This document shows, in pieces, positions 1-9,437 of a DNA stretch of 35,375 bases. The notes below the pieces were generated by a model. That model was given only the letters and a program-made list of their open reading frames with translations, ran no database searches and was not told where the DNA came from. The stretch is from Chloroflexota bacterium. GTDB taxonomy: Bacteria > Chloroflexota > Limnocylindria > P2-11E. Both the position numbers and the translations under genes were made by a program. The DNA is taken from the NCBI GenBank assembly GCA_005887995.1, contig VBJD01000086.1, positions 1-35,375 of the forward strand, in the 5' to 3' direction. The number at the start of each line of letters is the position of its first letter. Position 1 is the stretch's first letter.

Positions 1-452
1 CCCAACGTCACCGCCTCAGCGAGCGCGGCATCGCGCGCGGATTGATCCCAGTCCACGAAGTCGCGATCGACGCGGATGACCGTGCCCGACGCGACCGCGC
101 GCACGGCTGTGCCCGCGCGCGCCGGAAAGTCGATGCCCTCGTGCCAGCCCGCGCGGAAGTCGCGCGGCGCGTTCGGCAGCAGCGACGGATCGGTCGGCAC
201 CTCCGCGCCTTCGATCGGCACCATGAGACCGCGGACCGCGGGTCGCGTTCGCACCGAGCGATCGTCGTCCGCGAGCCGTCCGCGCTCCGCGTTGGGATCG
301 ACGCGTGACGTCACCGCGGGATCGGCGGTCCACAGCGGCGCAGCCGTCGCCAGCGCGGCCGGGATCGTGCGAGAGGCGGGCCGCAGGGTCACGGCCGCGA
401 TCGAGATGAGGAGGAACGTGATCGCGCCGGTCGCCGCGAGGCCCAACCGCAT
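1..452 (-). CDS. M23-family metallopeptidase-like protein, partial (runs off the window start)
   Basis: Reverse-strand translation MRLGLAATGAITFLLISIAAVTLRP...FRAGWHEGIDFPARAGTAVRAVASGTVIRVDRDFVDWDQ; the HEGIDF...AVASGTV pattern is typical of M23/LytM domains. Signal/TM-like N-terminus. Not in the ORF track because it has no stop in the window. Confidence 0.7.
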   Translation of the reverse strand, partial: MRLGLAATGAITFLLISIAAVTLRPASRTIPAALATAAPLWTADPAVTSRVDPNAERGRLADDDRSVRTRPAVRGLMVPIEGAEVPTDPSLLPNAPRDFRAGWHEGIDFPARAGTAVRAVASGTVIRVDRDFVDWDQSARDAALAEAVTL

Positions 453-459
453 CGTCGGC

Positions 460-468
460 TAGACTCTA
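460..468. promoter_or_regulatory. Overlapping divergent -10 elements in palindrome TAGACTCTA (TAGACT on +, TAGAGT on -)
   Basis: Lies between the divergent M23 gene (ATG at 452-) and pyrR; TAGAGT ends 10 nt before the - strand ATG. Confidence 0.45.
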
Positions 469-490
469 CGGAGCGCGCCACCTTTAACGA

Positions 491-513
491 CCGGTCCTGA
501 GAGGCCGGGAAGG
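491..513 (+). promoter_or_regulatory. PyrR-binding RNA loop overlapping the pyrR ribosome-binding site
   Basis: CCGGTCCTGAGAGGCCGGGAAGG matches the PyrR-binding consensus (UCCNGNGAGGYU...AAG), closed by a CCGG/CCGG stem; the AAGGAAA SD is adjacent, 5' of GTG 524. Confidence 0.8.
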
Positions 514-523
514 AAATCACTGA

Positions 524-1096
524 GTGGGCACGCGAAGCTCTGGGGGCACGCCCCGCACCGTCCTGCTCGGCGCCGACGACGTCCGTCGTGCGGTCTCCCG
601 CATCGCTCACGAGATCGTTGAGCGCGACCGCGACCTCTCCGCGCTCGCCATCGTCGGCATCCGCTCGCGCGGCGACGTCCTCGCGCAGCGCCTGCGGGAG
701 GCGCTACGCGTTCACGAGCACGTCACAGTACCGCTCGGCGCGCTCGACATCACGCTCTACCGCGACGACCTCACGCGCATCGGGTACGCGCCCGTCGTGC
801 ACGAATCCGCGCTCGACTTCTCCGTCGACGACAAGGTCGTCGTGCTCGTCGACGATGTGCTCTTCACCGGCCGGACGATCCGCGCCGCGCTCGACGCGCT
901 CGTCGACTACGGCCGGCCGCGCGCTATCCGGCTCGCCGTGCTCGTCGATCGCGGTCACCGCGAGCTGCCGATCCGCGCGGATTTCGTCGGCAAGAACGTA
1001 CCGACGCGCGCGACCGATGACGTACGCGTGCATCTCGTCGAGGTGGATGGCCGCGATGAGGTCGAGCTTGTCGCGAGAGAGCAGGTGATCGCATGA
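524..1096 (+). CDS. pyrR: Bifunctional pyr operon transcriptional regulator/uracil phosphoribosyltransferase PyrR
   Basis: [16 protein letters not shown] and PRPP-binding motif [22 protein letters not shown]; operon context; GTG start. Confidence 0.95.
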   Translation: MGTRSSGGTPRTVLLGADDVRRAVSRIAHEIVERDRDLSALAIVGIRSRGDVLAQRLREALRVHEHVTVPLGALDITLYRDDLTRIGYAPVVHESALDFSVDDKVVVLVDDVLFTGRTIRAALDALVDYGRPRAIRLAVLVDRGHRELPIRADFVGKNVPTRATDDVRVHLVEVDGRDEVELVAREQVIA

Positions 1097-2064
1097 CGGT
1101 GCTGGAGCAAGCGAAGGCGCTGCGCTGGACGCGCCGCCACGTGCTCGACACCGACGACTGGACGCGCGACGAGATCGAGGCAGTCCTCGAGACGAGCGGT
1201 GCGATGGTCGAGATTCTCAAGCGGCCCGTGCGCAAGGCGCCGCCCCTGCGCGGGAAGACGGTGATCCTCTTCTTCGCCGAGGCGTCGACGCGCACGCGTG
1301 TGTCGTTCGAGCTCGCCGCGAAGGCGCTCTCCGCGGACGTGACGACGATCAGTGCGAGCGGCTCGAGCGTCGAGAAGGGCGAAACGCTCCTCGACACCGT
1401 GCGGACGCTGCACGCGCTCGGCGGTGATGTCGTCGTGATGCGACACGCATCGTCGGGCGCGCCGTACTTCGTCGCGGAGCGCAGCGACGCCGCCGTCATC
1501 AACGCCGGCGACGGGTGGCACGCGCACCCGACGCAGGGGCTGCTCGACGCGTACACGCTGCGCGGCGCGCTCGGAGATCTGCAGGGAAAGCGGATTGTCA
1601 TCGTCGGCGATGTCCTGCACAGCCGCGTCGCGCGTTCCGACATCCACACCCTGGTACCGCTCGGCGCGCGCATCACGCTCTCGGGCCCGCCGACGCTCAT
1701 GCCGCTCGCGTGGCGGCGCGGGCAGCTGCCGGCCTGCGTGACATACGAGGCCGATCTCGACCGCGCGCTCGAGGACGCCGACGGCGCTATCGCGCTGCGC
1801 CTTCAGAAGGAGCGACAGGAGGGCGGTCTGCTCCCGTCACTGCGTGAGTACAGCCGCGTGTGGGGGCTTACTGAGGCTCGAGTGCGCCTCATGCGTCCGA
1901 ACGCGCCGGTGATGCACCCCGGGCCGATGAACGAGGGCGTGGAGATCGACGCCGCCGTCGCGCACGGCGCGCGATCGCTCGTCGAGCGACAGGTGACGAA
2001 CGGTGTCGCGGTGCGCATGGCCCTCCTCTACCTGCTCGTCGGGACGCCGCTGGACGAGCATTAG
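1093..2064 (+). CDS. pyrB: Aspartate carbamoyltransferase catalytic subunit
   Basis: [45 protein letters not shown] motifs; 4-nt overlap with pyrR. Confidence 0.95.
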   Translation: MTVLEQAKALRWTRRHVLDTDDWTRDEIEAVLETSGAMVEILKRPVRKAPPLRGKTVILFFAEASTRTRVSFELAAKALSADVTTISASGSSVEKGETLLDTVRTLHALGGDVVVMRHASSGAPYFVAERSDAAVINAGDGWHAHPTQGLLDAYTLRGALGDLQGKRIVIVGDVLHSRVARSDIHTLVPLGARITLSGPPTLMPLAWRRGQLPACVTYEADLDRALEDADGAIALRLQKERQEGGLLPSLREYSRVWGLTEARVRLMRPNAPVMHPGPMNEGVEIDAAVAHGARSLVERQVTNGVAVRMALLYLLVGTPLDEH

Positions 2065-3305
2065 TGGACAGGCGAGAACTGGAGCGCCAGGGCCACCTCG
2101 TCACGCGCGGCTTCATCGATCTGCACGCGCACCTGCGCGAGCCGGGCTTCGAGGAGTCGGAGACGATCGCGACCGGCGCGCAGGCCGCGCTGCGCGGCGG
2201 GTTCACGACGGTCTGCGCGATGCCGAACACCGAGCCGGCGATCGACTCGCCCGGACTTGTCGCGGAGGTCATCGCGCGGGGCAAGGCCGCCGGTGGCGCG
2301 CGCGTCTTGCCGATCGCGACGGTCACGCGCGGCCGCAAGGGGAAGGAGCTCGCCGACCTCGTCGAGCTCGCCTCCGCCGGCGCGGTCGCGTTCTCGGACG
2401 ACGGCTCACCCGTCGACGACGCGCGGCTCTTCCGCAGCGCCGTCGAGTACGCGAGCGTTAAGGGGCTTCTCGTCATCGAACATCCGGAGGACCTTGCGCT
2501 GTCCGGTAAGGGCGTGATGAACGAGGGTAGGGTGTCCGCAGCGCTCGGCCTCCCCGGCATCTCGAACGCGGCGGAGGAAACCGCCGTCGCGCGCGCGATC
2601 CTCGTCGCCAGCGAGCTCGACGCGCACGTCCATCTCACGCACATCTCGACTGCCGGTTCGGTCGACATGATCCGGGCGGCGAAGGAACGCTCCATACCCG
2701 TGACGTGCGACGTCACGCCGCATCACCTCGCGATGACCGATGACTGGGTGCGCGGACGGCGAGCGTTCGCGTGGGAACAGGGGCTGAAGGGGGAGCAGAT
2801 CTCGGGCGCGCCGGCCGATGGCACGCCGTTCGACGCGAATACGAAGATGAACCCGCCGCTGCGCAGATTGCACGACGTGCGCGCGCTCTGGATCGGGCTC
2901 GCCGACGGCACGATCGACGCGATCGCTACCGATCACGCGCCGCACGCGAGCGTTCGCAAGGACGTCGAGTTCGATCAGGCGGCGTTCGGGATCAGCATGC
3001 TCGAGACCGCACTCCCGCTGGTCCTCGGTGGAGTGCGCGCCGGTTGGTGCGATCAGGACACCGCGCTGCGGGCACTGACCGACGGACCGGCACGCGTGCT
3101 CGGCATCACACCGAACGCCGACGACTGGATCGCCATCGACGTTGGCGCGACGTGGACGGTGAGCGCGGACGCCCTCGCAACGCGCGGAAAGAACACACCG
3201 CTTCTCGGCCGCGAGCTTCGCGGGCGCGTCGTCGCCGCGGCCGTGGGCGGTGATGTCCGGTTCGACGGAGGTGCGCGTGAGGAGATACGTGCCGGGGTCC
3301 GCTAA
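2064..3305 (+). CDS. pyrC: Dihydroorotase
   Basis: FIDLHAHLREPGFEESETIATGAQAALRGGFTTVCAMPNTEPAID; IDAIATDHAPH; GTG start. Confidence 0.95.
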   Translation: MDRRELERQGHLVTRGFIDLHAHLREPGFEESETIATGAQAALRGGFTTVCAMPNTEPAIDSPGLVAEVIARGKAAGGARVLPIATVTRGRKGKELADLVELASAGAVAFSDDGSPVDDARLFRSAVEYASVKGLLVIEHPEDLALSGKGVMNEGRVSAALGLPGISNAAEETAVARAILVASELDAHVHLTHISTAGSVDMIRAAKERSIPVTCDVTPHHLAMTDDWVRGRRAFAWEQGLKGEQISGAPADGTPFDANTKMNPPLRRLHDVRALWIGLADGTIDAIATDHAPHASVRKDVEFDQAAFGISMLETALPLVLGGVRAGWCDQDTALRALTDGPARVLGITPNADDWIAIDVGATWTVSADALATRGKNTPLLGRELRGRVVAAAVGGDVRFDGGAREEIRAGVR

Positions 3306-3344
3306 GCACAAGCGCGCGGACGGCCGTGTCCTCGCGGAGCGCCA

Positions 3345-3383
3345 ATTGCATCTTTATTCATCCGCAACGTATAGTTATGCACC
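3345..3383. promoter_or_regulatory. Tandem ArgR/AhrC-type ARG boxes overlapping a carA-proximal promoter
   Basis: Box 1 core TGCATCTTTATTCA (reverse complement gATGAATAAAGATGCAAtt, nearly the AhrC consensus); box 2 core CGTATAGTTATGCA starts exactly 21 bp later. A -10-like TATAGT (3370-3375) lies 9 nt before ATG 3385. Confidence 0.75.
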
Positions 3384-3384
3384 T

Positions 3385-4554
3385 ATGAGCAGGGCGGCCG
3401 TGCTCGGCCTCGAGGACGGCAGCGCGTGGTGGGGAGAGGCGTTCGGCGATGCGGCGTCGGCGTCCGGTGAGGTCGTCTTCAACACCGCGATGACCGGTTA
3501 CCAGGAGATCGCCTCCGACGCCTCGTACAACGGGCAGATCGTCGTCCTCACGTATCCCCTCATCGGCAACTACGGCACGTTCGATCGCGCCTCCGAGTCA
3601 CGGCGCCCGTGGGTCGAAGCGCTCGTCGTGCGCGAGATCGAGACGACGTGTCGCGACGACACGCTCGACCTCGACGCGTATCTCCGCCAGTACGGCGTCC
3701 CCGGCATCGCCGGCGTCGACACGCGCGCGCTCGTGCGACGTCTGCGCGCGAAGGGCACGCTGCGCGGCGCGCTGCTTCAGGTGCCGCCGCACCTCGCGCA
3801 CGATCCCGGAGTGGCGCAGGAGGCCGTCGCGAAGGCGCGCGCCTCGGCACCGCTGCAGGCGAAGCCGCTCGTCGTCGAGTCCACCGGTCTGGGGCGTCAG
3901 GTCGGTACGCAGACCTATTGGTCTGCTAAACAGGGGCCCCTGCCCCTGGGTCCGAAGGTCGCGCTGCTCGACACGGGCGTGAAGGAGAACCAGGTGCGCT
4001 GCCTCGTCCGGCGCGGCGCGACCGTGAAGGTCTTTCCCGCGACGGTGAGCGCGCGCGACGTCCTTTCGTGGTCGCCCGACGGCATCGTCATCACGAACGG
4101 TCCCGGCGATCCCGCGGCCATCCCGCAGATCGCGCAGAACGTGAGGCTCCTGCTCGACGCGGCACTCCAGCGCGGCGCCTCGCGTCCGCTTCCGATCCTC
4201 GGCATCTGCCTGGGCCATCAGCTCGTCGGCCGCGCGATCGGCGCGACGACGTCACGACTGCCGTTCGGCCATCACGGCGCCAACCATCCGGTGAAGGACT
4301 TGCGGACCGGTCGCGTGGTCATCACGAGCCAGAACCACGAGTTCCAGGTCGACGAATCCTCGATCCCCGCCGATTCGGACTTCGTCGTCTCGGCGCGCAA
4401 CCTCAACGACGGGTCCGTCGAGGGTCTCGCACACACGCTGCTGCCGATCCGCACCTATCAGTACCACCCCGAAGGCGCGCCCGGCCCGCGCGACAACGAG
4501 GCGGTGTTCGACGCCTTCCTCGACGACGTCCGGAGCGCGGTGGAGCGGCGATGA
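3385..4554 (+). CDS. carA: Carbamoyl-phosphate synthase small (glutaminase) subunit
   Basis: MSRAAVLGLEDGSAWWGEAFG..., EVVFNTAMTGYQEI, GICLGHQL, SQNHEF, QYHPE. Start placed at 3385, not at the track start 3250, which is inside pyrC. Confidence 0.95.
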   Translation: MSRAAVLGLEDGSAWWGEAFGDAASASGEVVFNTAMTGYQEIASDASYNGQIVVLTYPLIGNYGTFDRASESRRPWVEALVVREIETTCRDDTLDLDAYLRQYGVPGIAGVDTRALVRRLRAKGTLRGALLQVPPHLAHDPGVAQEAVAKARASAPLQAKPLVVESTGLGRQVGTQTYWSAKQGPLPLGPKVALLDTGVKENQVRCLVRRGATVKVFPATVSARDVLSWSPDGIVITNGPGDPAAIPQIAQNVRLLLDAALQRGASRPLPILGICLGHQLVGRAIGATTSRLPFGHHGANHPVKDLRTGRVVITSQNHEFQVDESSIPADSDFVVSARNLNDGSVEGLAHTLLPIRTYQYHPEGAPGPRDNEAVFDAFLDDVRSAVERR

Positions 4555-5378
4555 CGCGCCACGAGTACGCGCTGCTCGACGTATTCAGCGACAAGAAGTT
4601 TGGCGGCAACCAACTCGCGGTGTTCCGCGACGGCCGCGGTGTCCCAGAGAGCGCGATGCAATCGATCGCGAAGGAGCTGAACCTTCCCGAGACGGTATTC
4701 GTCCTCCCGCCCGCGAACGACGGCGACCACTACCTTCGCATCTTCACCCCGGCGCGCGAGCTTCCGTTCGCCGGGCACCCGACGGTCGGCGCCGGCTTCT
4801 ACCTTGCCAAGGGGAAGGACGCGACGCTGCGTCTCGAAGAGAGGGTCGGCACGCTTCAGGTCACCGTGCGTGCCGGGTTCACCGAGATGGAGCAGCCACT
4901 CCCGCACTTTGCGCCTGGCCCGAATCGGGCGAAGATCGCATCGGCCCTCTCGCTGCTCGAGTCGGATATCGATCCGTCACTGCCGATCGAGATCGGGTCG
5001 AGCGGCAACGAGTTCATCTTCGTCCCGGTCCACGGCATCGACATGGTGAGGAAAGCCGCGCCGCGCGGGCTGACCGACGCCGCGTTCATCTTCACACGCG
5101 AGACGCTCGCGCCGTCGTCGACCGTGCATGGCCGGATGTACGCCGGATGGCAAGGCGTCGCCGAGGATCCCGCGACCGGATCGGCGTGCGGTCCGCTCGG
5201 CGCGTACCTCGTGCGCCACGGGCTCGCGGACGGCAAGCGCATCGTCGTCGAGCAGGGATACGAGATGGGCCGCCCGTCGCTCCTCTACGTCCGCGTCGGC
5301 GGCGATCGCGACAAGATCACGAGCCTGCACGTCGGCGGCCACGCCGTGATGACGGGGGGCGGATGGATCGAGCTGTGA
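4551..5378 (+). CDS. PhzF family (phenazine biosynthesis-like) isomerase/epimerase
   Basis: YALLDVFSDKKFGGNQLAVF...LNLPETVFVLPP...LRIFTPARELPFAGHPTVGAGFYL...GRMYAGWQGVAEDPATGSACGPLGAYLV; ATGA overlap with carA. Confidence 0.88.
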   Translation: MTRHEYALLDVFSDKKFGGNQLAVFRDGRGVPESAMQSIAKELNLPETVFVLPPANDGDHYLRIFTPARELPFAGHPTVGAGFYLAKGKDATLRLEERVGTLQVTVRAGFTEMEQPLPHFAPGPNRAKIASALSLLESDIDPSLPIEIGSSGNEFIFVPVHGIDMVRKAAPRGLTDAAFIFTRETLAPSSTVHGRMYAGWQGVAEDPATGSACGPLGAYLVRHGLADGKRIVVEQGYEMGRPSLLYVRVGGDRDKITSLHVGGHAVMTGGGWIEL

Positions 5379-5394
5379 CGAGGAAGGGCGAGCC

Positions 5395-5527
5395 AGCGGC
5401 GCGCCGCGAGCGGTGTCTCGCGCGCGGAGCGGGACGGATGGCCGCAACTGTCCGCCGACGTAGTGCGTGCTGGTCGGCGGCTACAGGGACCCGCGAGCAC
5501 GCGAGACACCCGAGAAGGCGCGCCGCT
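5395..5527 (+). repeat. Nested inverted repeat / structured leader between the phzF-like gene and carB
   Basis: Perfect 11-bp outer arms AGCGGCGCGCC (5395-5405)/GGCGCGCCGCT (5517-5527); perfect 11-bp middle arms GGTGTCTCGCG (5412-5422)/CGCGAGACACC (5500-5510); CGCGG/CCGCG; inner hairpin CTGTCCGCCGAC (5448-5459)/GTCGGCGG-ct-ACAG (5473-5486). Confidence 0.7.
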
Positions 5528-5544
5528 GCCGAGCGGACCAGGGC

Positions 5545-8500
5545 ATGAAGGTCCTGATCATCGGCTCCGGTCCGATCGTCATCGGCCAGGCCGCCGAGTT
5601 CGACTACGCCGGGACGCAGGCGTGCCGGGCGCTTCGCGAGGAGGGCGTCGAGACGGTCCTCGTGAACTCGAACCCCGCGACGATCATGACCGACGCCGGC
5701 GTCGCGGACGTGACATACATAGAACCGCTCACGGTCGACGTGCTCGAGCGGATCATCGCGAAGGAGCGGCCCGACGGCTTGCTGCCCACGCTCGGGGGGC
5801 AGACCGGCCTCAACCTTGCGGTCGCGCTCGCGGAAGCGGGCGTCCTCGAGCGCTACGGCGTGCGCCTCCTCGGAACGCCGCTGCGCGCGATCCAGCAGGC
5901 CGAGGACCGCGAGGCATTCAAGCAGTTGCTCATCTCGATCGGCGAGCCCGTACCGGAGTCGATCACCGCGCGCAATGTCGACGACGCGACCGTGTTCGCC
6001 GAGCGGATCGGCTTCCCGCTCGTCATCCGTCCCGCGTTCACGCTCGGCGGCACAGGTGGCGGCTTCGCGCACGACAGCGACTCGCTGCGGGCGGTCGCGC
6101 AGCGCGGCATCAGCGCGTCGCCGATCGGCCAAGTCCTCGTCGAACGATCGCTCATCGGCTGGAAGGAGATCGAGTACGAGGTCATGCGCGACGGCGCGGA
6201 TACCTGCATCACGGTCTGCAACATGGAAAACCTCGATCCGATGGGCATCCACACCGGTGACTCGATCGTCGTCGCGCCGTCGCAGACGCTGACCGACAAG
6301 GAGTACCAGATGCTGCGCAGCGCGGCGCTGCGCATCATCCGCGCGCTCGGCATCGAGGGCGGCTGCAACATCCAGTTCGCCTTGGATCCCGAGCGATCGC
6401 CTGTCAGCGACGCCGAGGCGCAGGTCCCGTATTACGTCATCGAGGTCAATCCCCGTGTGTCGCGGTCATCCGCGCTCGCGTCGAAGGCGACCGGCTATCC
6501 GATCGCACGCGTCGCGGCGAAGATCGCGATCGGCAAGCGCCTCGACGAGATCCCGAACGCGGTGACGAAGAAGACGACCGCCGCGTTCGAGCCCGCGCTC
6601 GACTACGTCGTCACCAAGATCCCGCGCTGGCCGTTCGATAAATTCGCGGGCGCGGATCGCACGCTCGGCACCCAGATGAAGGCGACCGGCGAGGTGATGG
6701 CGATCGACCGCACCTTCGAGGCGAGCCTGCAGAAGGCACTGCGCTCGCTCGAGGTGAAGGGGCAGGGCCTCCTCTGGGAAGCGCCCGCGTGGGTCGAGGT
6801 CACCGATCCGAAAGCGTTCATCGCGCGCTTCCTCACCGGGTCCGCGACGGACGATCGCCTCTGGCGCGTCTTCGCCGCGCTGCGCCGCGGCGCGACGGTC
6901 GACGACGTACACATGGAAACCCGGATCGATCGCTGGTTCCTGCGCAAGATGTCGAGCATCGTGCGCTTCGCCGAGGATGAGCTGCAGGGCAAGACGCCCA
7001 CGCCGGATCTGCTCCGCCGCGCGAAGCGACTTGGATTCGCCGACTCGGATATCGCGACGCTCGTCGGCATGTTGGCCGCCGACGTGCGCCGCCTGCGAGT
7101 GCAGTGGGGGATCCGGCCCGTCTACAAGATGGTCGACACGTGCGCGGCCGAGTTCGAGGCGGTGACGCCGTACTTCTACTCCACGTTCGAGCAGGAGAAC
7201 GAGGCGGCGCCGCTCCTCGGTGAGAAGGCGGTGATCATCGGCAGCGGTCCGATCCGCATCGGCCAGGGCATCGAGTTCGACTGCTGCTGCGTGCAGGCCG
7301 CGTCGAGCCTGCGCGAGTTGGGCGTCGCGCCGATCATGGTGAACAGCAATCCCGAGACGGTGTCGACGGACTTCGACGCGTCCGCGCGCCTCTACTTCGA
7401 TCCGCTCGACGAGGAATCGATCGCGAGCGTGTTGGAGAACGAAGGAAGCGATAGGGGAGGCAAAAGCGACACGCAGGTGCTCACGCAGTTCGGCGGGCAG
7501 ACCGCGCTGAACGTGGCGGAGAAGATCGCGGGCATCGGCGGCCGCATCGTCGGCACGTCGGCGGACGCGATCGCGCTCGCGGAGGATCGGCGCCGATTCC
7601 ACGACCTCGCGGACGCGCTGGGCATCCCGCAACCGCCGGGCGGGACCGCTGCATCGCTCTCCGAGGCGCTCGCGATCGCGAACGAGATCGGCTACCCGGT
7701 GCTGGTGCGTCCTTCGTACGTCCTCGGCGGACGCGGCATGGAGATCGTCTACGCGCCGGAGGACCTCGAGCGCTACTTCCACGCCGCGCTCGAGGCAGGC
7801 ACCGGCCGCGTGCTCGTCGACAAGTACTTGCGCGGCAAGGAGGTCGAGGTCGACGCGGTCTCCGACGGTATCGACACGCTCGTCGCCGGGATCATGGAGC
7901 ACATCGAGCGCGCTGGCGTGCACTCCGGCGACTCGTACGCGGTCTACCCCGCACAGAACCTCCTTCCCGCGGAGCGCCGACGCATCGTCGAGCTCACCGC
8001 GCAGATCGCGAAGGCGCTGCCGGTGAGAGGCCTCCTCAACATCCAGTTCATCGTCGAGGAAGGCCGCGTGTGGGTGCTCGAGGTGAACCCGCGCAGCTCG
8101 CGCACCGTGCCGTTCCTCACGAAGGTCACCGGCGTGCCGCTGGTGCGCCTCGCGGTCGCGATCTCGCTCGGCTCGACGCTCGCGACCGAGGGCTACGTCC
8201 GCGACGAGGGCATCTGGCCGGATCAGCCGCTCGTCGCGCTGAAGGCGCCGGTGTTCTCGATGGCCAAGCTCCTCGACGTCGACACGTATCTCGGCCCCGA
8301 GATGAAGAGCACCGGCGAGGTCATGGGCGTCGATCGCTCGTTCCCGCCGGCGCTGTGGAAGAGCCTCGTCGCCGCCGGGCTCGCCCCGATGCCGAGCGGC
8401 GACGTGCTCGTCACCGTCGCGGACAAGGACAAGGAGGAGGTCGTGCCGATCATCGAGGGCTTCCACTGGCTCGGATACGACCTCGTCGCGACACGCGGGA

Positions 8501-8814
8501 CCGCGGCGCTCGTACGGTCACTCGGCATCGACGTTCGCGAGGTGGGCAAGCTCTCCGAAGGCGCCGACGAGATCCTCAAGGTCATCCGCTCGGGACGCTG
8601 CGCCGCGGTCGTGAACACGCCGACGCTCGGGAAGACCGTCGATCGCGACGGCTTCCTCATCCGCCGCGCCGCCGTTGAGGCGCGAGTGCCATGCCTCACG
8701 TCACTCGACACGGCGCTTGCGGTCGTGCAGGCGCTGCGCGCTTCCGCGGTCAGCTACGACGTCGCACCGCTCGCGGACTACCGTTCGCCCGAGCGCGCTA
8801 CCGCGGCGGAATAG
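5545..8814 (+). CDS. carB: Carbamoyl-phosphate synthase large subunit
   Basis: [34 protein letters not shown]; duplicated ATP-grasp halves (second begins [27 protein letters not shown]); C-terminal MGS-like domain. ATG 5545 preferred over 5467. Confidence 0.97.
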   Translation: MKVLIIGSGPIVIGQAAEFDYAGTQACRALREEGVETVLVNSNPATIMTDAGVADVTYIEPLTVDVLERIIAKERPDGLLPTLGGQTGLNLAVALAEAGVLERYGVRLLGTPLRAIQQAEDREAFKQLLISIGEPVPESITARNVDDATVFAERIGFPLVIRPAFTLGGTGGGFAHDSDSLRAVAQRGISASPIGQVLVERSLIGWKEIEYEVMRDGADTCITVCNMENLDPMGIHTGDSIVVAPSQTLTDKEYQMLRSAALRIIRALGIEGGCNIQFALDPERSPVSDAEAQVPYYVIEVNPRVSRSSALASKATGYPIARVAAKIAIGKRLDEIPNAVTKKTTAAFEPALDYVVTKIPRWPFDKFAGADRTLGTQMKATGEVMAIDRTFEASLQKALRSLEVKGQGLLWEAPAWVEVTDPKAFIARFLTGSATDDRLWRVFAALRRGATVDDVHMETRIDRWFLRKMSSIVRFAEDELQGKTPTPDLLRRAKRLGFADSDIATLVGMLAADVRRLRVQWGIRPVYKMVDTCAAEFEAVTPYFYSTFEQENEAAPLLGEKAVIIGSGPIRIGQGIEFDCCCVQAASSLRELGVAPIMVNSNPETVSTDFDASARLYFDPLDEESIASVLENEGSDRGGKSDTQVLTQFGGQTALNVAEKIAGIGGRIVGTSADAIALAEDRRRFHDLADALGIPQPPGGTAASLSEALAIANEIGYPVLVRPSYVLGGRGMEIVYAPEDLERYFHAALEAGTGRVLVDKYLRGKEVEVDAVSDGIDTLVAGIMEHIERAGVHSGDSYAVYPAQNLLPAERRRIVELTAQIAKALPVRGLLNIQFIVEEGRVWVLEVNPRSSRTVPFLTKVTGVPLVRLAVAISLGSTLATEGYVRDEGIWPDQPLVALKAPVFSMAKLLDVDTYLGPEMKSTGEVMGVDRSFPPALWKSLVAAGLAPMPSGDVLVTVADKDKEEVVPIIEGFHWLGYDLVATRGTAALVRSLGIDVREVGKLSEGADEILKVIRSGRCAAVVNTPTLGKTVDRDGFLIRRAAVEARVPCLTSLDTALAVVQALRASAVSYDVAPLADYRSPERATAAE

Positions 8815-8825
8815 AGGAGGGGAGC

Positions 8826-9437
8826 ATGTCCGTCATCTACCACGAGGGGAACCGCGACCTTCAGCAACGATTCGACACGACGAGGATCGCCGATCGCATC
8901 GAAGAGGTCCTCGTCTCAGATGTCATCTCCGTTCATGACCGATCCTTCATCGAATCGCGGGACATGTTCTTCCTCGCCACCGCTGACGACGCCGGTCTGC
9001 CGAACTGCTCATACAAGGGCGGCGAGCCGGGATTCGTGCGCGTCATTGACGAGCACACTGTCGCCTTCCCGAACTTCGACGGCAACGGCATGTACCTCTC
9101 GATGGGCAACGTCCTGGTGAACCCCGCCGTCGGCATGCTGTTCATCGACTTCGAGCGCGGCCACCGCATGCGACTCAACGGCAACGCGACGATCGACGCG
9201 AACGATCCGCTCATGAGCGAGTACCCAGAGGCGCAGTTCATTGTGCGCGTGCGTGCGCGCGAGGTGTTCCCGAACTGCCCGCGCTACATCCATCGGTACA
9301 AGCTCGTCGAGCGTTCGCGGTTCGTCCCGAGGAAGGGCAAGACGACGCCGGTCCCGGCGTGGAAGTGCGCGGAGTGGTCCGCGGACGCGCTCCCCGAGCG
9401 AGATCCCGCGCGCGATCCGACGCGCGAGGTGCTCTGA
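8826..9437 (+). CDS. Pyridoxamine 5'-phosphate oxidase-like FMN-binding split-barrel protein
   Basis: RDMFFLATADDAGLPNCSYKGGEPGFVRVIDEHTVAFPNFDGNGMYLSMGNVLVNPAVGMLFIDFE; SD GAGGAGGGGAG. Confidence 0.82.
   Translation: MSVIYHEGNRDLQQRFDTTRIADRIEEVLVSDVISVHDRSFIESRDMFFLATADDAGLPNCSYKGGEPGFVRVIDEHTVAFPNFDGNGMYLSMGNVLVNPAVGMLFIDFERGHRMRLNGNATIDANDPLMSEYPEAQFIVRVRAREVFPNCPRYIHRYKLVERSRFVPRKGKTTPVPAWKCAEWSADALPERDPARDPTREVL

Noticed and set aside
6466-8466. 666-aa antisense ORF opposite carB
   Set aside because: Arg/Asp/His/Glu-rich shadow translation typical of the complement of a GC-rich coding strand; carB is unambiguous on the + strand.
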